64,000 nucleotides of DNA from Desulfovibrionaceae bacterium. GTDB lineage: Bacteria > Desulfobacterota > Desulfovibrionia > Desulfovibrionales > Desulfovibrionaceae. The position numbers and the translations under genes are program-made. The notes beneath the pieces are model-generated. The model was given only the letters and a program-made list of their open reading frames with translations, made no database searches and had not been told where the DNA came from. The number at the start of each line of letters is the position of its first letter. Positions within the stretch are counted from its first letter, which is position 1. This document shows positions 35,603 through 44,544 of this stretch, one piece after another. The DNA is taken from NCBI GenBank assembly GCA_015233395.1, contig JADFXV010000007.1, forward strand, positions 1-64,000, read 5' to 3'.

Positions 35603-35722
35603 CGGCGCCTCACGCTGGCAAACGCATTGACTTCTTTGCCGGCAACGGTATCATCCGTGTGATGCGCGGCGTCCCGGGGGCGGCGGCTGTTTGGGACTCA
35701 TCTTTAATACCGGAAGCGGAAC

Positions 35723-36541
35723 ATGACCGATTCGATTCGCAAGCCTTTGCCCGCCTCGCATGCAATCCGTCTGATCACGTCGGTTTGCCTGCTTTCGGTG
35801 GTTGCGGCGGCGCTCATCTGGCCGGACCCCTTGCTTTTTCCCCTGATTTTGGCCGTTTCTCTGGCGGCGCAGTGGGAATTTTACGGCCTGGCCTGGAAAG
35901 GCCCGTCGCGTCTGGCCTTGAAGCTCACCGGGCTGGTGCTCGGCGCGGGCATGGTCCTGGTCATGGCCCAGGACCGCCATCTGGGCGCTTTGACCTTGTG
36001 CCTGATTTCGCTGTGGGTGGAGAACGTCCGTTTCCTGGCCGCTTTCGGCACGGGCCAGAAGACCGGGCAAAGCGCAAGGTTGACCGCCGGGCTGCTGTAT
36101 GTCCCGGCTGCTTTGGGCCTGCTTTTCGACATGAGCGTCACGGAAATCATCCTGATCCTGTTGGTGGCTATCGCCGCCGACGCCGGGGCCTATTACGCCG
36201 GAACATTGTTCGGCAAAACCCCGTTCTGGCCCAAGATCAGCCCGCACAAGACCTGGGAAGGCTTTTGCGGCGGACTTGCGGCCACGGTGGCGGCGGTCAT
36301 GATGTACGGGACGATTTTCGGAACGGCCTCCAAGGGCGGCTTTTTCGCGCTCGGGCTGTGGCTGTTCTTCGCCGCCCTGCTCGGGGATTTCGTGGAGTCG
36401 GCGCTCAAGCGCCACCACGGGGTGAAGGATACGGGCGCGATTTTGCCCGGCCACGGCGGGATGCTCGACCGCATCGACAGCCTGCTCGCCGTGATCCCGG
36501 CTTACGCCCTGATCAAGTACTCCTATCCGATGTTCGGTTGA
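35723..36541 (+). CDS. cdsA: Phosphatidate cytidylyltransferase
   Basis: The 272-residue protein has about eight membrane spans and the CDP-diglyceride synthase signature near its end: KRHHGVKDTGAILPGHGGMLDRIDS. The motif's two Asp residues bind metal and CTP. It converts phosphatidic acid to CDP-diacylglycerol, the entry point to all phospholipids. It starts 4 nt before dxr's own start region and both face the same way, the usual cdsA-dxr pair. The usual upstream uppS gene is not here: a repeat-filled gap precedes it. Confidence 0.95.
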   Translation: MTDSIRKPLPASHAIRLITSVCLLSVVAAALIWPDPLLFPLILAVSLAAQWEFYGLAWKGPSRLALKLTGLVLGAGMVLVMAQDRHLGALTLCLISLWVENVRFLAAFGTGQKTGQSARLTAGLLYVPAALGLLFDMSVTEIILILLVAIAADAGAYYAGTLFGKTPFWPKISPHKTWEGFCGGLAATVAAVMMYGTIFGTASKGGFFALGLWLFFAALLGDFVESALKRHHGVKDTGAILPGHGGMLDRIDSLLAVIPAYALIKYSYPMFG

Positions 36542-36544
36542 CCC

Positions 36545-37756
36545 ATGCGCGGCTATATCTCCAGGCTGCCTCTGGTCGCCGACTCTCCGGCCTTTCCCAG
36601 GCGTTTGTGCGTGCTCGGGGCCACCGGCTCGATCGGGGCCTCGACGCTTGACATCGCGGGCGCCCATCCGGACATGTTCAGCGTCCTGGCTTTGGCCGGG
36701 GCGAACAACGTGCGCAAGCTGGCCGAGCTGGCGGCGCGTTTTCGGCCCAAGTATCTGGCCGTGTTGCATGAAGACGGGGTCAAGGAGCTGCTCGCGCTCT
36801 TGCCGCCCGGCTACCGGCCGTTCATCGCCGCCGGGGAATCGGCCTACGTCGATTTGGCCACCCTTCCCGAAGCCGACGTGGTGGTTTCGGCGATCGTGGG
36901 CGCGGCCGGGCTGGCGCCGACCTTGGCGGCCGCGCGCGCGGGCAAGACGATCGCCCTGGCCAACAAGGAATCGCTTGTCCTGGCCGGCGATCTCATCCGC
37001 GGCGCCTGCGCCGCGACCGGCGCGGTCGTGTTGCCGGTCGATTCGGAACACAACGCCTTGTTCCAGGCGCTTCGCGGCCACGACCCGGCCTACGTCAGCG
37101 AACTGATTTTGACCGCCTCGGGCGGCCCGTTCCGCGACAAGGACGCCGCCTTCATCGCGAGCGTCACCCCGGAGCAGGCCCTGGCCCACCCCAACTGGAG
37201 CATGGGCGCGAAGATCTCCATCGACTCGGCCACGCTCATGAACAAGGGCCTGGAGGTGATCGAGGCCTGCCATCTTTACGGCCTGGCCGCCGGCAAGGTG
37301 GCCGTGGTCGTGCATCCGCAAAGCATCGTGCATTCGCTGGTGCGCTACGCCGACGGTTCGCTGCTCGCCCATCTCGGTCCGCCCGACATGCGCGTGGCCA
37401 TCTCCTATTGCCTGGGCTACCCTTTGCGCCTGCCGCTGAACCTTGCGCCGCTCGACATCGTCGCCCTGGGCAAGCTCACCTTCGAGGCCCCGCGCGAGGA
37501 CGACTTCCCCTGCCTCGGTTTGGCCAGACGGGCCTTTGAGGCCGGAGGCGGCGCCACGGTGGTTTTGAACGCCGCCAACGAAGCAGCCGTGGAACTTTTT
37601 TTGGCGCGCAAGATCGGCTTCACCGGCATCGCCCGCATCGTGGAGACGGCGCTTGACCGCCACGCGGCCACGGACGCAGGCGACCTCGACTCGATCCTGG
37701 CCCTGGACCGCGAAACCAGGGACAGGGTGAAGATGACCCAGGCGGGACTCGGGTAG
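36545..37756 (+). CDS. dxr: 1-deoxy-D-xylulose-5-phosphate reductoisomerase
   Basis: The 403-residue protein has the NADPH motif GATGSIGASTLDI, the ALANKESLVLAG and VDSEHNALFQAL active-site strands, and GAKISIDSATLMNKGLEVIEA. It converts DXP to MEP, the committed step of the non-mevalonate isoprenoid pathway. The gene begins 4 nt after cdsA, so the two form an operon. In related genomes rseP follows, but here a palindrome-rich gap with only a 32-codon gene follows. Confidence 0.97.
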   Translation: MRGYISRLPLVADSPAFPRRLCVLGATGSIGASTLDIAGAHPDMFSVLALAGANNVRKLAELAARFRPKYLAVLHEDGVKELLALLPPGYRPFIAAGESAYVDLATLPEADVVVSAIVGAAGLAPTLAAARAGKTIALANKESLVLAGDLIRGACAATGAVVLPVDSEHNALFQALRGHDPAYVSELILTASGGPFRDKDAAFIASVTPEQALAHPNWSMGAKISIDSATLMNKGLEVIEACHLYGLAAGKVAVVVHPQSIVHSLVRYADGSLLAHLGPPDMRVAISYCLGYPLRLPLNLAPLDIVALGKLTFEAPREDDFPCLGLARRAFEAGGGATVVLNAANEAAVELFLARKIGFTGIARIVETALDRHAATDAGDLDSILALDRETRDRVKMTQAGLG

Positions 37757-37766
37757 GAAGAAAGCC

Positions 37767-37803
37767 TCCGGCGGCCAAAGGGCTTACGCCCTTTGGAATC
37801 CCG
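37767..37803 (+). repeat. Family D palindrome, copy 3
   Basis: CTCCGGCGGCCAAAGGGC and GCCCTTTGGAATCCC with a TTAC loop lie 11 nt after dxr. It matches the core of the 17603 and 30872 copies. Its position suggests it ends or protects the cdsA-dxr transcript. Confidence 0.65.
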
Positions 37804-37829
37804 ATAGGTGAAGAATCGAGGAGCTTGGC

Positions 37830-37928
37830 ATGTTCATCGACTCCAATCCGGGCGTCATGGCGGCGGCATTGCTGCTGGCCGTGATGCTCGGGGTCTTTAT
37901 CGGCGGCTGGCTGCGGCGCAAACGATAG
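37830..37928 (+). CDS. Small membrane protein (32 aa)
   Basis: A 32-codon frame starts at ATG 37830 with GAGGAG 8 nt upstream. It encodes a hydrophobic helix (Val-Met-Ala-Ala-Ala-Leu...Gly-Val-Phe-Ile-Gly-Gly-Trp) flanked by acidic and basic ends (final RRKR), a typical single-span microprotein. It lies between dxr with its palindrome and a family A repeat. Nothing similar is known to me. Confidence 0.5.
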   Translation: MFIDSNPGVMAAALLLAVMLGVFIGGWLRRKR

Positions 37929-37972
37929 CGCCGCCAAGACAGGCCCGTATCCCGCAATACCATAAAAGTTTT

Positions 37973-38235
37973 GGGGCTGTCCTAGCTAACAAGCGACGAT
38001 CCACATTTTTCGCAATGTTATTAGACTGTTGAAGTGGATTCTTTGTTTGTCTTCAAGCGGGGGCCGGGGGCCGCAGGCCCCCTGGGAAAAAAAGAGTGGT
38101 TTTGGTTTTCTGCTTTCTAGCCTGGACGCGGCAGCTCTTTGAAGAGGAAAGCCAGAACCACTGGTTTTTTCCCAGGGGGCTTCGCCCCCGGCCCCCATGA
38201 AAGCGGAAAGCGAATTCCTTAGCTAGGACAGCCCC
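37973..38235 (+). repeat. Family A MITE-like element, complete copy 2 (263 bp)
   Basis: Terminal inverted repeats GGGGCTGTCCTAGCTAA and TTAGCTAGGACAGCCCC agree perfectly over 17 bases. The interior matches copy 1 closely: TTATTAGACTGTTGAAGT, the GGGGGCCGGGGGCC stem and the GTGGTTTTGGTTTTC/GAAAGCCAGAACCAC stem. It lies in the gap 37929-38382, which holds no gene. A family B-like stretch (38236-38275) follows directly. Confidence 0.8.
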
Positions 38236-38340
38236 AAAGTTTTTGGGGAAGGGGGTTTCCCCCCGGATTCTCCTCCCTCCCCGCTCCGCCTCTTTCTCCG
38301 TCTCCCCAAACACCGCTCCACGTCTCGCTTTCCGGTCATT

Positions 38341-38354
38341 GGCCCGCATATTGC
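38341..38354 (+). promoter_or_regulatory. Sigma-54 promoter of the flagellar operon
   Basis: TTGGCCCGCATATTGCTT has GG (38341-38342) and GC (38353-38354) separated by exactly ten bases, with the TGGC and TTGC cores of the -24/-12 consensus. The start codon of flgF is 29 nt downstream with AAGGAG between, so transcription would begin near 38366. Sigma-54 control of rod and hook-associated genes is usual in polar-flagellated Proteobacteria and Desulfovibrio. Confidence 0.75.
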
Positions 38355-38382
38355 TTAGTCCTGCGCAGCAAGGAGAAGCATT

Positions 38383-39165
38383 ATGCAAGACGCAGTCATG
38401 TCGGGCCTGTTCGGCGCCCTGAGCAACGAGACGAGGATGAACCTCATCTCCAATAATTTGGCGAATATAAACACCACCGGGTACAAGCGCGACCGGGTGT
38501 CGTTTCAGGACACGTTTTTGCGTTTGGCCACCGACTACATGCCCGACCCGCGGGTCAACCTGCGCGAGAAAAAGCTCCTGCCCGAAGGCCATGTCATCGC
38601 CAAGCCGCGCCTGGCGAAGCAGACCATCGACATGAGCCAGGGCAGCGTGCAGCCCACCGGCAACGCTTTGGACCTGGCCATTTCCGGCACGGGTTTTTTC
38701 AAGGTCATAACCCCGCAAGGGGTGATGTACACCCGCAACGGGGAATTCTACCGCAACGCCGACGGATTGCTGGTCGACACCAAGGGCTATCCGGTGGCCG
38801 GCGGCGGCGGCACCGTCGCCTTGCCGGACAAGGGCAAGGTCACCTTCGGCCCGGACGGCCGCATATTTGCAGACTCCCAGTTGGTCGGGACCCTGGACAT
38901 GGTCAAGGTCCAGAACGAGCAGGCGCTGGAGCGTTTCGGCCAGAACTATTTCACCGCCGCCAAGGGCCAGACGGTCACGGAACAGGAGCTTGGGACCAAC
39001 GAATCCGAGCTCATGCAGGGATATCTGGAAAAACCAAACGTCGAGGTGGTGACGGAGATGGTGAACATGATCGAGACCCAGCACTCCTTCGAGGCGTATC
39101 AGAAGGCGATCACCGGGGCCAACGATATGGATTCGAGCGCCATGCGGGTCGGCCAGGCGTCGTAA
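38383..39165 (+). CDS. flgF: Flagellar basal-body rod protein FlgF
   Basis: The 260-residue protein starts with SGLFGALSNETRMNLISNNLANINTTGYKRD, the N-terminal rod signature, and ends with a helix containing TEMVNMIETQHSFEAYQKAI. The middle is the hook-type beta domain (DLAISGTGFFKV). It forms part of the proximal rod, assembled through the type III export gate. It is the first gene of the flg operon. A 51-nt gap to flgG carries GGAGCAAGGAGG. Confidence 0.95.
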   Translation: MQDAVMSGLFGALSNETRMNLISNNLANINTTGYKRDRVSFQDTFLRLATDYMPDPRVNLREKKLLPEGHVIAKPRLAKQTIDMSQGSVQPTGNALDLAISGTGFFKVITPQGVMYTRNGEFYRNADGLLVDTKGYPVAGGGGTVALPDKGKVTFGPDGRIFADSQLVGTLDMVKVQNEQALERFGQNYFTAAKGQTVTEQELGTNESELMQGYLEKPNVEVVTEMVNMIETQHSFEAYQKAITGANDMDSSAMRVGQAS

Positions 39166-39216
39166 CAAATAATTGACGCCCGGACCGTTTGTCCGGAGCA
39201 AGGAGGATACCCCGTC

Positions 39217-39999
39217 ATGATGCGTTCGCTTTACACCGCGACCACCGGCATGGTGGCCATGCAGATGCAGATCGATGTCATGTCCAACAACTTGGCCAAC
39301 GTGAGCACGGTCGGCTTCAAGAAGTCCCGGGCCGAGTTCGAGGATTTGATGTATCAGACGCAAAACGTGGCCGGCGCCCAGACCGTGCAGGGCAACTTGA
39401 TCCCCACGGGCTTGCAGGTCGGCCTCGGCGTGCGGCCGACCACGGTGCACAAATATTTCGCCCAGGGCGACTTCCAGAACACGGGCAACCCGCTCGATCT
39501 GGCCATCGAGGGCGACGGCTTCTTCAAGGTGGATTACAACGGCACGGACGCCTACACCCGGGCCGGCTCGTTCGAGCTCAACCAGAACGGGCAGGTCGTC
39601 ACCAGCGACGGTTACGTCTTGCAGCCCGCCTTCACCGTTCCCCAGAACACGAGCAGCATCGTGGTCACCGAAAACGGCACCCTGACCGCGCTCGCCAAGG
39701 ACGGGACCACGCTCGGCACGAGCACGATGTCGCTTTACACCTTCACCAACCCGGCCGGCCTCACGGCCAAGGGACGCAACCTGTATCAGGTCTCGGAGGC
39801 CTCGGGCGCGGCCCAGGAGAACACCCCGGGCCAGAACGACGCCGGCACGATCGCCCAGGGCTATCTGGAAATGAGCAACGTGCAGCTGGTCGATGAAATG
39901 GTCGGCCTGATCACCGCCCAGCGGGCTTACGAGGCCAACTCGAAGGTCATCACCACGGCCGACGCCATGCTGTCCACGGCGATGGGCGTCAAGCGGTAA
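39217..39999 (+). CDS. flgG: Flagellar distal rod protein FlgG
   Basis: The 260-residue protein has MMRSLYTATTGMVAMQMQIDVMSNNLANVSTVGFKKSRAEFEDLMYQT in segments at the N-terminus and LIEEMVGLITAQRAYEANSKVITTADAML-type end helices. It builds the distal rod that carries the hook. AGGAGG sits upstream. It is nearly the same size as FlgF but has the FlgG-specific VGFKKSRAEFEDL motif. Confidence 0.97.
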   Translation: MMRSLYTATTGMVAMQMQIDVMSNNLANVSTVGFKKSRAEFEDLMYQTQNVAGAQTVQGNLIPTGLQVGLGVRPTTVHKYFAQGDFQNTGNPLDLAIEGDGFFKVDYNGTDAYTRAGSFELNQNGQVVTSDGYVLQPAFTVPQNTSSIVVTENGTLTALAKDGTTLGTSTMSLYTFTNPAGLTAKGRNLYQVSEASGAAQENTPGQNDAGTIAQGYLEMSNVQLVDEMVGLITAQRAYEANSKVITTADAMLSTAMGVKR

Positions 40000-40019
40000 A
40001 AACCAAGGCGGTAAACGAC

Positions 40020-41021
40020 ATGACTCGTCGGATGCATTTCGCGATACGGCTGATTCTCTCCGGTTTGGCTCTGGCCGTTTTGGCCGCTTCCCCGGCCCGC
40101 GCCCAGGAACAAAGGCCGGCTTGGCGTCTGAAGGTGGTCCAGGCGGCGGCCGTGTCGCACGAACAGGTCACGCTCGGCGACATCGCGGTCCCGGTGGGTC
40201 AGATCGACCCCTTGGACTGGGAACAACTGAAGGCCATCGAACTTTTCTCCGCCCCTCCCCAGGCCGGCAAGCCCATGTCCATCTCCAGGGCCGGCTTGCG
40301 CGCCGCCTTGGAATACCATCTCAAGGATTTGGTCAACAATCTGATTTTGCCCGAGCAGCTCGTCTTGCAGTACGGCGGCAAGGCCTATTTGCCCGAGGAG
40401 CTCCAGGCCATGGCCATGGAGGTTTTGAAGCCCCAGATCAAGGCCATGGAGGGCGAACCAGAAATCCGCGACTGGAGCTTTCCGCTGTACGTGTTCATCG
40501 CCGACGGCGAAAGGCTGACGGCCGAGACCGCGGGCGCGGTCCAGCCCGGCCGGGTGTCGGTGCGCTGGACGGTCATCGGCGCCTCCGGCAAGGCCGACCG
40601 TCAATTTTCCGGCGGGATCTTTCTGAACCTGTGGGCCATGGTTCCGGTGGCGGCCAAGGCGATCGGCCCGGGCGACGGCCCGATCAACGCGGGCATGGTC
40701 ACGTACGCCCGGCGCAACCTGGCCAACCTGCGTCCCAAGATGTGGGACGGCCGGGGCGGTCCCTGGCGCGTGAAAAGCACGATCGGCGCGGACCAGGTGA
40801 TTTACGCCGACAACCTGGAGACTCCGCCCATGGTCAAAAAGGGCGACGAAGTCACGGTGCGCTACGATGGCCCGAACATCCGCATCACCGCCAAGGCCAT
40901 GGCCATGCACGACGCCAAGCCCGACGGAACGATCGAGGTACAGAATCTGCAAAGCAAGAAGCAGTTCGCCGCCAAGGTCATCGACGCCAAGACCGTGGCC
41001 GTGATTTCCAGCACCAATTAA
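40020..41021 (+). CDS. flgA: Flagellar P-ring assembly chaperone FlgA
   Basis: The 333-residue protein has a signal peptide (residues 1-29, ending PARAQE) and a C-terminal SAF/FlgA domain with MVTYARRNLANLRPKMWDG and VIYADNLETPPMVKKGDEVTVRY. It acts in the periplasm to help FlgI form the P ring. At 333 residues it is longer than the E. coli protein (about 220), with an N-terminal extension typical of Desulfovibrio FlgA. It starts 20 nt after flgG. Confidence 0.9.
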   Translation: MTRRMHFAIRLILSGLALAVLAASPARAQEQRPAWRLKVVQAAAVSHEQVTLGDIAVPVGQIDPLDWEQLKAIELFSAPPQAGKPMSISRAGLRAALEYHLKDLVNNLILPEQLVLQYGGKAYLPEELQAMAMEVLKPQIKAMEGEPEIRDWSFPLYVFIADGERLTAETAGAVQPGRVSVRWTVIGASGKADRQFSGGIFLNLWAMVPVAAKAIGPGDGPINAGMVTYARRNLANLRPKMWDGRGGPWRVKSTIGADQVIYADNLETPPMVKKGDEVTVRYDGPNIRITAKAMAMHDAKPDGTIEVQNLQSKKQFAAKVIDAKTVAVISSTN

Positions 41022-41034
41022 GCGAGGCCAAACC

Positions 41035-41784
41035 ATGAAGACCATCAGCTCGAACACGAAAATCGCCCTGGCTCTGACCGCCTGCGCCCTGGCTCTGACC
41101 GCCTGCACGCCGGCGGCCAAGACGTCCATCCCCATGTCGACGCTGACTCCGCCGGTATCCCAGGCGCCGCCGCCCTCGGCCAATCCCGGGTCGCTGTATT
41201 CCCTGGGCGATTCCTCCTTCCTGTTCGAGGACAACCGGGCCAGGCGGGTCGGCGACATCGTGATGGTCAACATCATCGAGAATTCGACGGGCCAGAACAC
41301 GGCCAAGACCAAAAGCAACCGAACCTCCTCGACCAACATGGGCGTTTCGGCTTTCTTCAACAACACCAGCATGGACGCCTCGCCCATCGACCTGCTCACC
41401 GGCGCGGACATCAACAACCTGGGCATGAAAAGCCCGGTCGGCGCCCACCCCCAAATCGCGACCACGTCCACCAACAACCTGACCACCGACGGCTCGACCC
41501 AGCGTTCAAGCCAGGTCACGGCCACGGTCGGCTGCCGGATCATCAACGTCCTGCCCGGCCCGGTGTTCCAGATCGAGGGCGCGCGCCAGACGCGGGTCAA
41601 CGACGAAAACCAGATCCTGGTCGTGCGCGGCCTGATCCGGCCCACGGACATCGCCCAGGACAACACCATTCCTTCCAGCGCCCTGGCCGACGCCCAGGTC
41701 GAATACTACGGCGAAGGCTCGCTCGGCGACCGGCAGAAGCCCGGCTGGCTCACCCGGGTCATGGACAATATCTACCCGTTCTAA
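41035..41784 (+). CDS. flgH: Flagellar L-ring protein FlgH
   Basis: The 249-residue protein has a signal peptide ending LTAC, a lipobox with Cys at about residue 22, and the FlgH domain: [35 protein letters not shown] and [21 protein letters not shown] in segments. It forms the L ring that acts as an outer-membrane bushing. It starts 13 nt after flgA. The order flgA-flgH-flgI is conserved. Confidence 0.95.
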   Translation: MKTISSNTKIALALTACALALTACTPAAKTSIPMSTLTPPVSQAPPPSANPGSLYSLGDSSFLFEDNRARRVGDIVMVNIIENSTGQNTAKTKSNRTSSTNMGVSAFFNNTSMDASPIDLLTGADINNLGMKSPVGAHPQIATTSTNNLTTDGSTQRSSQVTATVGCRIINVLPGPVFQIEGARQTRVNDENQILVVRGLIRPTDIAQDNTIPSSALADAQVEYYGEGSLGDRQKPGWLTRVMDNIYPF

Positions 41785-41827
41785 TCCGGACGCGCATCGT
41801 CACGCCCGGCCCAAGGAGAACGCGATC

Positions 41828-42973
41828 ATGCAGGGAAGCAATCGCACCACGCGCAACAAGGCCCAGACGTTCTGGCTCACGCTCGCCGCATTCGCGGCCC
41901 TGGCGGCCGGCGCCTGGCTTGCTCCGCGCGAAGCGGACGCCGCCAGGATCAAGGACATCGCCTCCTTTTCCGGCCTGCGCACCAACCAGCTGGTCGGCTA
42001 CGGCCTGGTGGTCGGCCTGTCGGGCACGGGCGACAAAAGCGGCTCAGCCGCCTTCACGGTCCGCAGCCTGGTGAACATGCTCGAAAAGATGGGCGTCAAG
42101 GTCGATCCCAAGACCCTCAAGCCGGCCAACGTGGCCGCAGTCATGGTCACGGCCCAGATGTCCGTCACCGCCAGGCCGGGTTCGAAGATCGACGTGACCG
42201 TCTCCTCCATGGGCGACTCCAGCAGCCTGTACGGCGGCGTGCTCATGCTTACGCCGCTCAAGGGCGTCGACGGCAACGTCTACGCCCTGGGCCAGGGCTC
42301 GCTGACGGTCGGCGGCTATTCGGTCGGCGGCGCGGCCACCCAGGCCACCAAGAACGTGGCCACCGTGGCCATCATCCCGGGCGGGGCCAACGTGGAGCGC
42401 GGCGTGCCGTTCGAATTCAATCAGCAGGCCGGCGTGACGCTTAACATGTTCAATCCCGATTTTTCCACCACCATGGCCGTGGTCAAGAAGATCAACGCGG
42501 CCATGGGCGGCAAGTACGCCAACGCCGCCGACGCCTCGACCATCAAGCTCGACGTGCCGCCCCAGAGCCAGGGCAATCTGGTGCCTCTGATGGCCGCCCT
42601 GGAAAATCTGGAGGTCTCCCCCGATTCCAAGGCCAAGGTGGTGGTGGACGAAAAGACCGGCACCGTGGTCGTGGGGCTCAAGACCCAGCTCATGCGCGCG
42701 GCCATCACCCAAGGCAATCTGCAGATCGTGGTCCAGGAATCGGCCCAGGTCTCCCAGCCCCTGCCGTTCTCCCAGGGCCAAACCGTGGTCACCCCGGAAA
42801 CCTCGGTGGCCGCCAAAGAAGAAAACCGCAAGCTGGTCATGGTCGAAGGCGCGACGCTGCAGGAACTCATCGAGGGCTTAAACGCCCTGGGCGCCACGCC
42901 CCGCGATCTGATCAGCATCCTGCGCACGCTACGCGCCGCGGGCGCGTTGCAGGCCGAGCTCGAGGTCATCTAA
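41828..42973 (+). CDS. flgI: Flagellar P-ring protein FlgI
   Basis: The 381-residue protein has a signal peptide ending DAARIKD, then the FlgI motifs [24 protein letters not shown] and [22 protein letters not shown] in segments, with [19 protein letters not shown]-type C-terminal end. It assembles as the periplasmic P ring around the rod. The spacing to flgJ is 4 nt, so the two are translationally linked. Confidence 0.96.
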   Translation: MQGSNRTTRNKAQTFWLTLAAFAALAAGAWLAPREADAARIKDIASFSGLRTNQLVGYGLVVGLSGTGDKSGSAAFTVRSLVNMLEKMGVKVDPKTLKPANVAAVMVTAQMSVTARPGSKIDVTVSSMGDSSSLYGGVLMLTPLKGVDGNVYALGQGSLTVGGYSVGGAATQATKNVATVAIIPGGANVERGVPFEFNQQAGVTLNMFNPDFSTTMAVVKKINAAMGGKYANAADASTIKLDVPPQSQGNLVPLMAALENLEVSPDSKAKVVVDEKTGTVVVGLKTQLMRAAITQGNLQIVVQESAQVSQPLPFSQGQTVVTPETSVAAKEENRKLVMVEGATLQELIEGLNALGATPRDLISILRTLRAAGALQAELEVI

Positions 42974-42977
42974 GGCC

Positions 42978-43979
42978 ATGGCCGCGAGCATCACCCCCGA
43001 CATGGCGGCCCAGGCCGGGCTCGCCCAGGACGTCCAGCAAAAGATCCGCCTGGACGCCCTGCGCACCAGCCTGACGCCGCGCGAATCCGACGAAAAAAAA
43101 CTGCGCGGCGCCTGCCAGGGGTTCGAGTCCGTGTTCGTGAACAAACTGCTCTCGCAGATGCGCTCCAGCCTGCCCAAGGAAGGCCTTTTGCACAGCAAGT
43201 ACGAAGAGCAATACCTGTCCATGTTCGATCAGGAGCTGGCGGACAAGATCTCCAAGGACGGCGGCGTCGGCATCGCCCAAATGATGTACGACCAGCTCTC
43301 GGCCAAGCTCCATCCGGCCAAGCCCGAGGGCTCGCCCCAAAGCGGCGACATTTACGCCAAACACGCCGTCAGCCGTTTTCCCCAGCATAAAAGCCAGGAT
43401 CTTCACGGCGACGTCACGGCCAAGGACGGCATGCGCTCCCTTGCGGCGGCGAACCGGCGCGCGCCCGGCGAATCTTCGCAAGCGGGAGAGACCGGGCAAA
43501 GCCAGGCGGCCGCAACGGGCGCCCAACCCGGCGCGGCCATGGCCACGCCCTGCGACGGCACGGTCTCAAGCGGCTTCGGCTGGCGCAGCGATCCCGTCAG
43601 CGGACAGTCAGACTGGCACTCCGGAGTGGACATCCAGGCCCCCAAGGGGACCGCGGTCGACGCCTGCTGGGACGGCAAGGTCGTTTTTGCCGGGGAGCGC
43701 GGCGGCTACGGCAAGTGCGTCGTGATCGAGCACAGCGGCGGCTGGCAAAGCATTTACGGGCACAACAGCAATATCGTGGCCCAGGTGGGACAGGCCGTTC
43801 GCGCTGGTCAAAAAATTGCAGAAGTGGGGAGTACGGGCAAGGCCACCGGCGCGCACCTGCACTTCGAACTGCGCCAGGACGGAGTCGCCCACGACCCGAT
43901 CGGGGTCCAGATGGCCGCGCTCGGCGGCTCCGGACAATCCCCGAATGCAGGCGGGGCAACCCAGGTCGCCTCACGGTAA
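42978..43979 (+). CDS. flgJ: FlgJ rod-binding domain fused to an M23 endopeptidase
   Basis: The 333-residue protein has the rod-capping domain (about 30-115: LRGACQGFESVFVNKLLSQMR and GGVGIAQMMYDQLS in segments) and a C-terminal LytM/M23 metallopeptidase (about 190-325). Zinc ligands are visible in WHSGVDI (His214, Asp218) and HLHFE (His293, His295). It caps the rod and cuts peptidoglycan so the rod can pass. In enterics the same position is held by a glucosaminidase instead. A low-complexity linker joins the two domains. Confidence 0.9.
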   Translation: MAASITPDMAAQAGLAQDVQQKIRLDALRTSLTPRESDEKKLRGACQGFESVFVNKLLSQMRSSLPKEGLLHSKYEEQYLSMFDQELADKISKDGGVGIAQMMYDQLSAKLHPAKPEGSPQSGDIYAKHAVSRFPQHKSQDLHGDVTAKDGMRSLAAANRRAPGESSQAGETGQSQAAATGAQPGAAMATPCDGTVSSGFGWRSDPVSGQSDWHSGVDIQAPKGTAVDACWDGKVVFAGERGGYGKCVVIEHSGGWQSIYGHNSNIVAQVGQAVRAGQKIAEVGSTGKATGAHLHFELRQDGVAHDPIGVQMAALGGSGQSPNAGGATQVASR

Positions 43980-44057
43980 AACAAACGGTTTCAATATGAT
44001 ATACACACATTCCAATGCAGCGGCGCCCGGCCGCTACGGACCAGGGGAGGCGCTCCC

Positions 44058-44543
44058 ATGACCGGCCGCATCATCGCCAATCTCATCCGCCAGAAGCTGA
44101 CCCTGGAACTTTTGGAAAAACTCCAGGCGGAAGAAATTTCCCATTTGATGGAACTCAACCCCACTGCCGTATCGAGCGTGGAGTTGTCCATCCAGGAACT
44201 GCTGCGCCAACTGATGACCGAACGCGAAGAACTGCGGGCCATGATCCGTTCGGTCGACTCCGGCGCCAACAGGCTCGCCCACATTCTGGACTCCATGGAC
44301 GACGTCTCGCGCAAGAGCGTGAATATCCTGCTGCACGACATCGACCGGCTGGAGCAGTCCCGGGCCATCCAGGCCGAAAAAAACAGCCGCATGGCCAAGG
44401 CCCTGTTCGAGCAAAGCAAAAGCTACGTGAATTTCATCCAGGAAAAAATCACTCCCAAGCCTCCGACCTACACCCGGCGCGGCGAGCATGGGGCGTATAG
44501 CGCGCACTCCCGGTCGCTCGGCCACACCCTGGGGAGGACATAA
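44058..44543 (+). CDS. flgN: Flagellar export chaperone FlgN-like
   Basis: The 161-residue protein is almost all helix, with LTLELLEKLQAEEISHLMELNP, IQELLRQLMTEREELR and ALFEQSKSYVNFIQEK segments. Size, charge pattern and position before flgK fit FlgN, the chaperone for FlgK and FlgL. Sequence similarity in this family is weak, so the call leans on position. GGGGAGG precedes ATG 44058. FlgK begins 1 nt after its stop. Confidence 0.85.
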   Translation: MTGRIIANLIRQKLTLELLEKLQAEEISHLMELNPTAVSSVELSIQELLRQLMTEREELRAMIRSVDSGANRLAHILDSMDDVSRKSVNILLHDIDRLEQSRAIQAEKNSRMAKALFEQSKSYVNFIQEKITPKPPTYTRRGEHGAYSAHSRSLGHTLGRT

Positions 44544-44544
44544 C

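Noticed and set aside
35651-37663. Long minus-strand open frame opposite cdsA and dxr
   Set aside because: It is antisense to two strongly supported genes and has low-complexity Gly/Arg/His-rich translation, typical of shadows in GC-rich DNA. The same applies to frames opposite the RND genes, dnaE and flgK.
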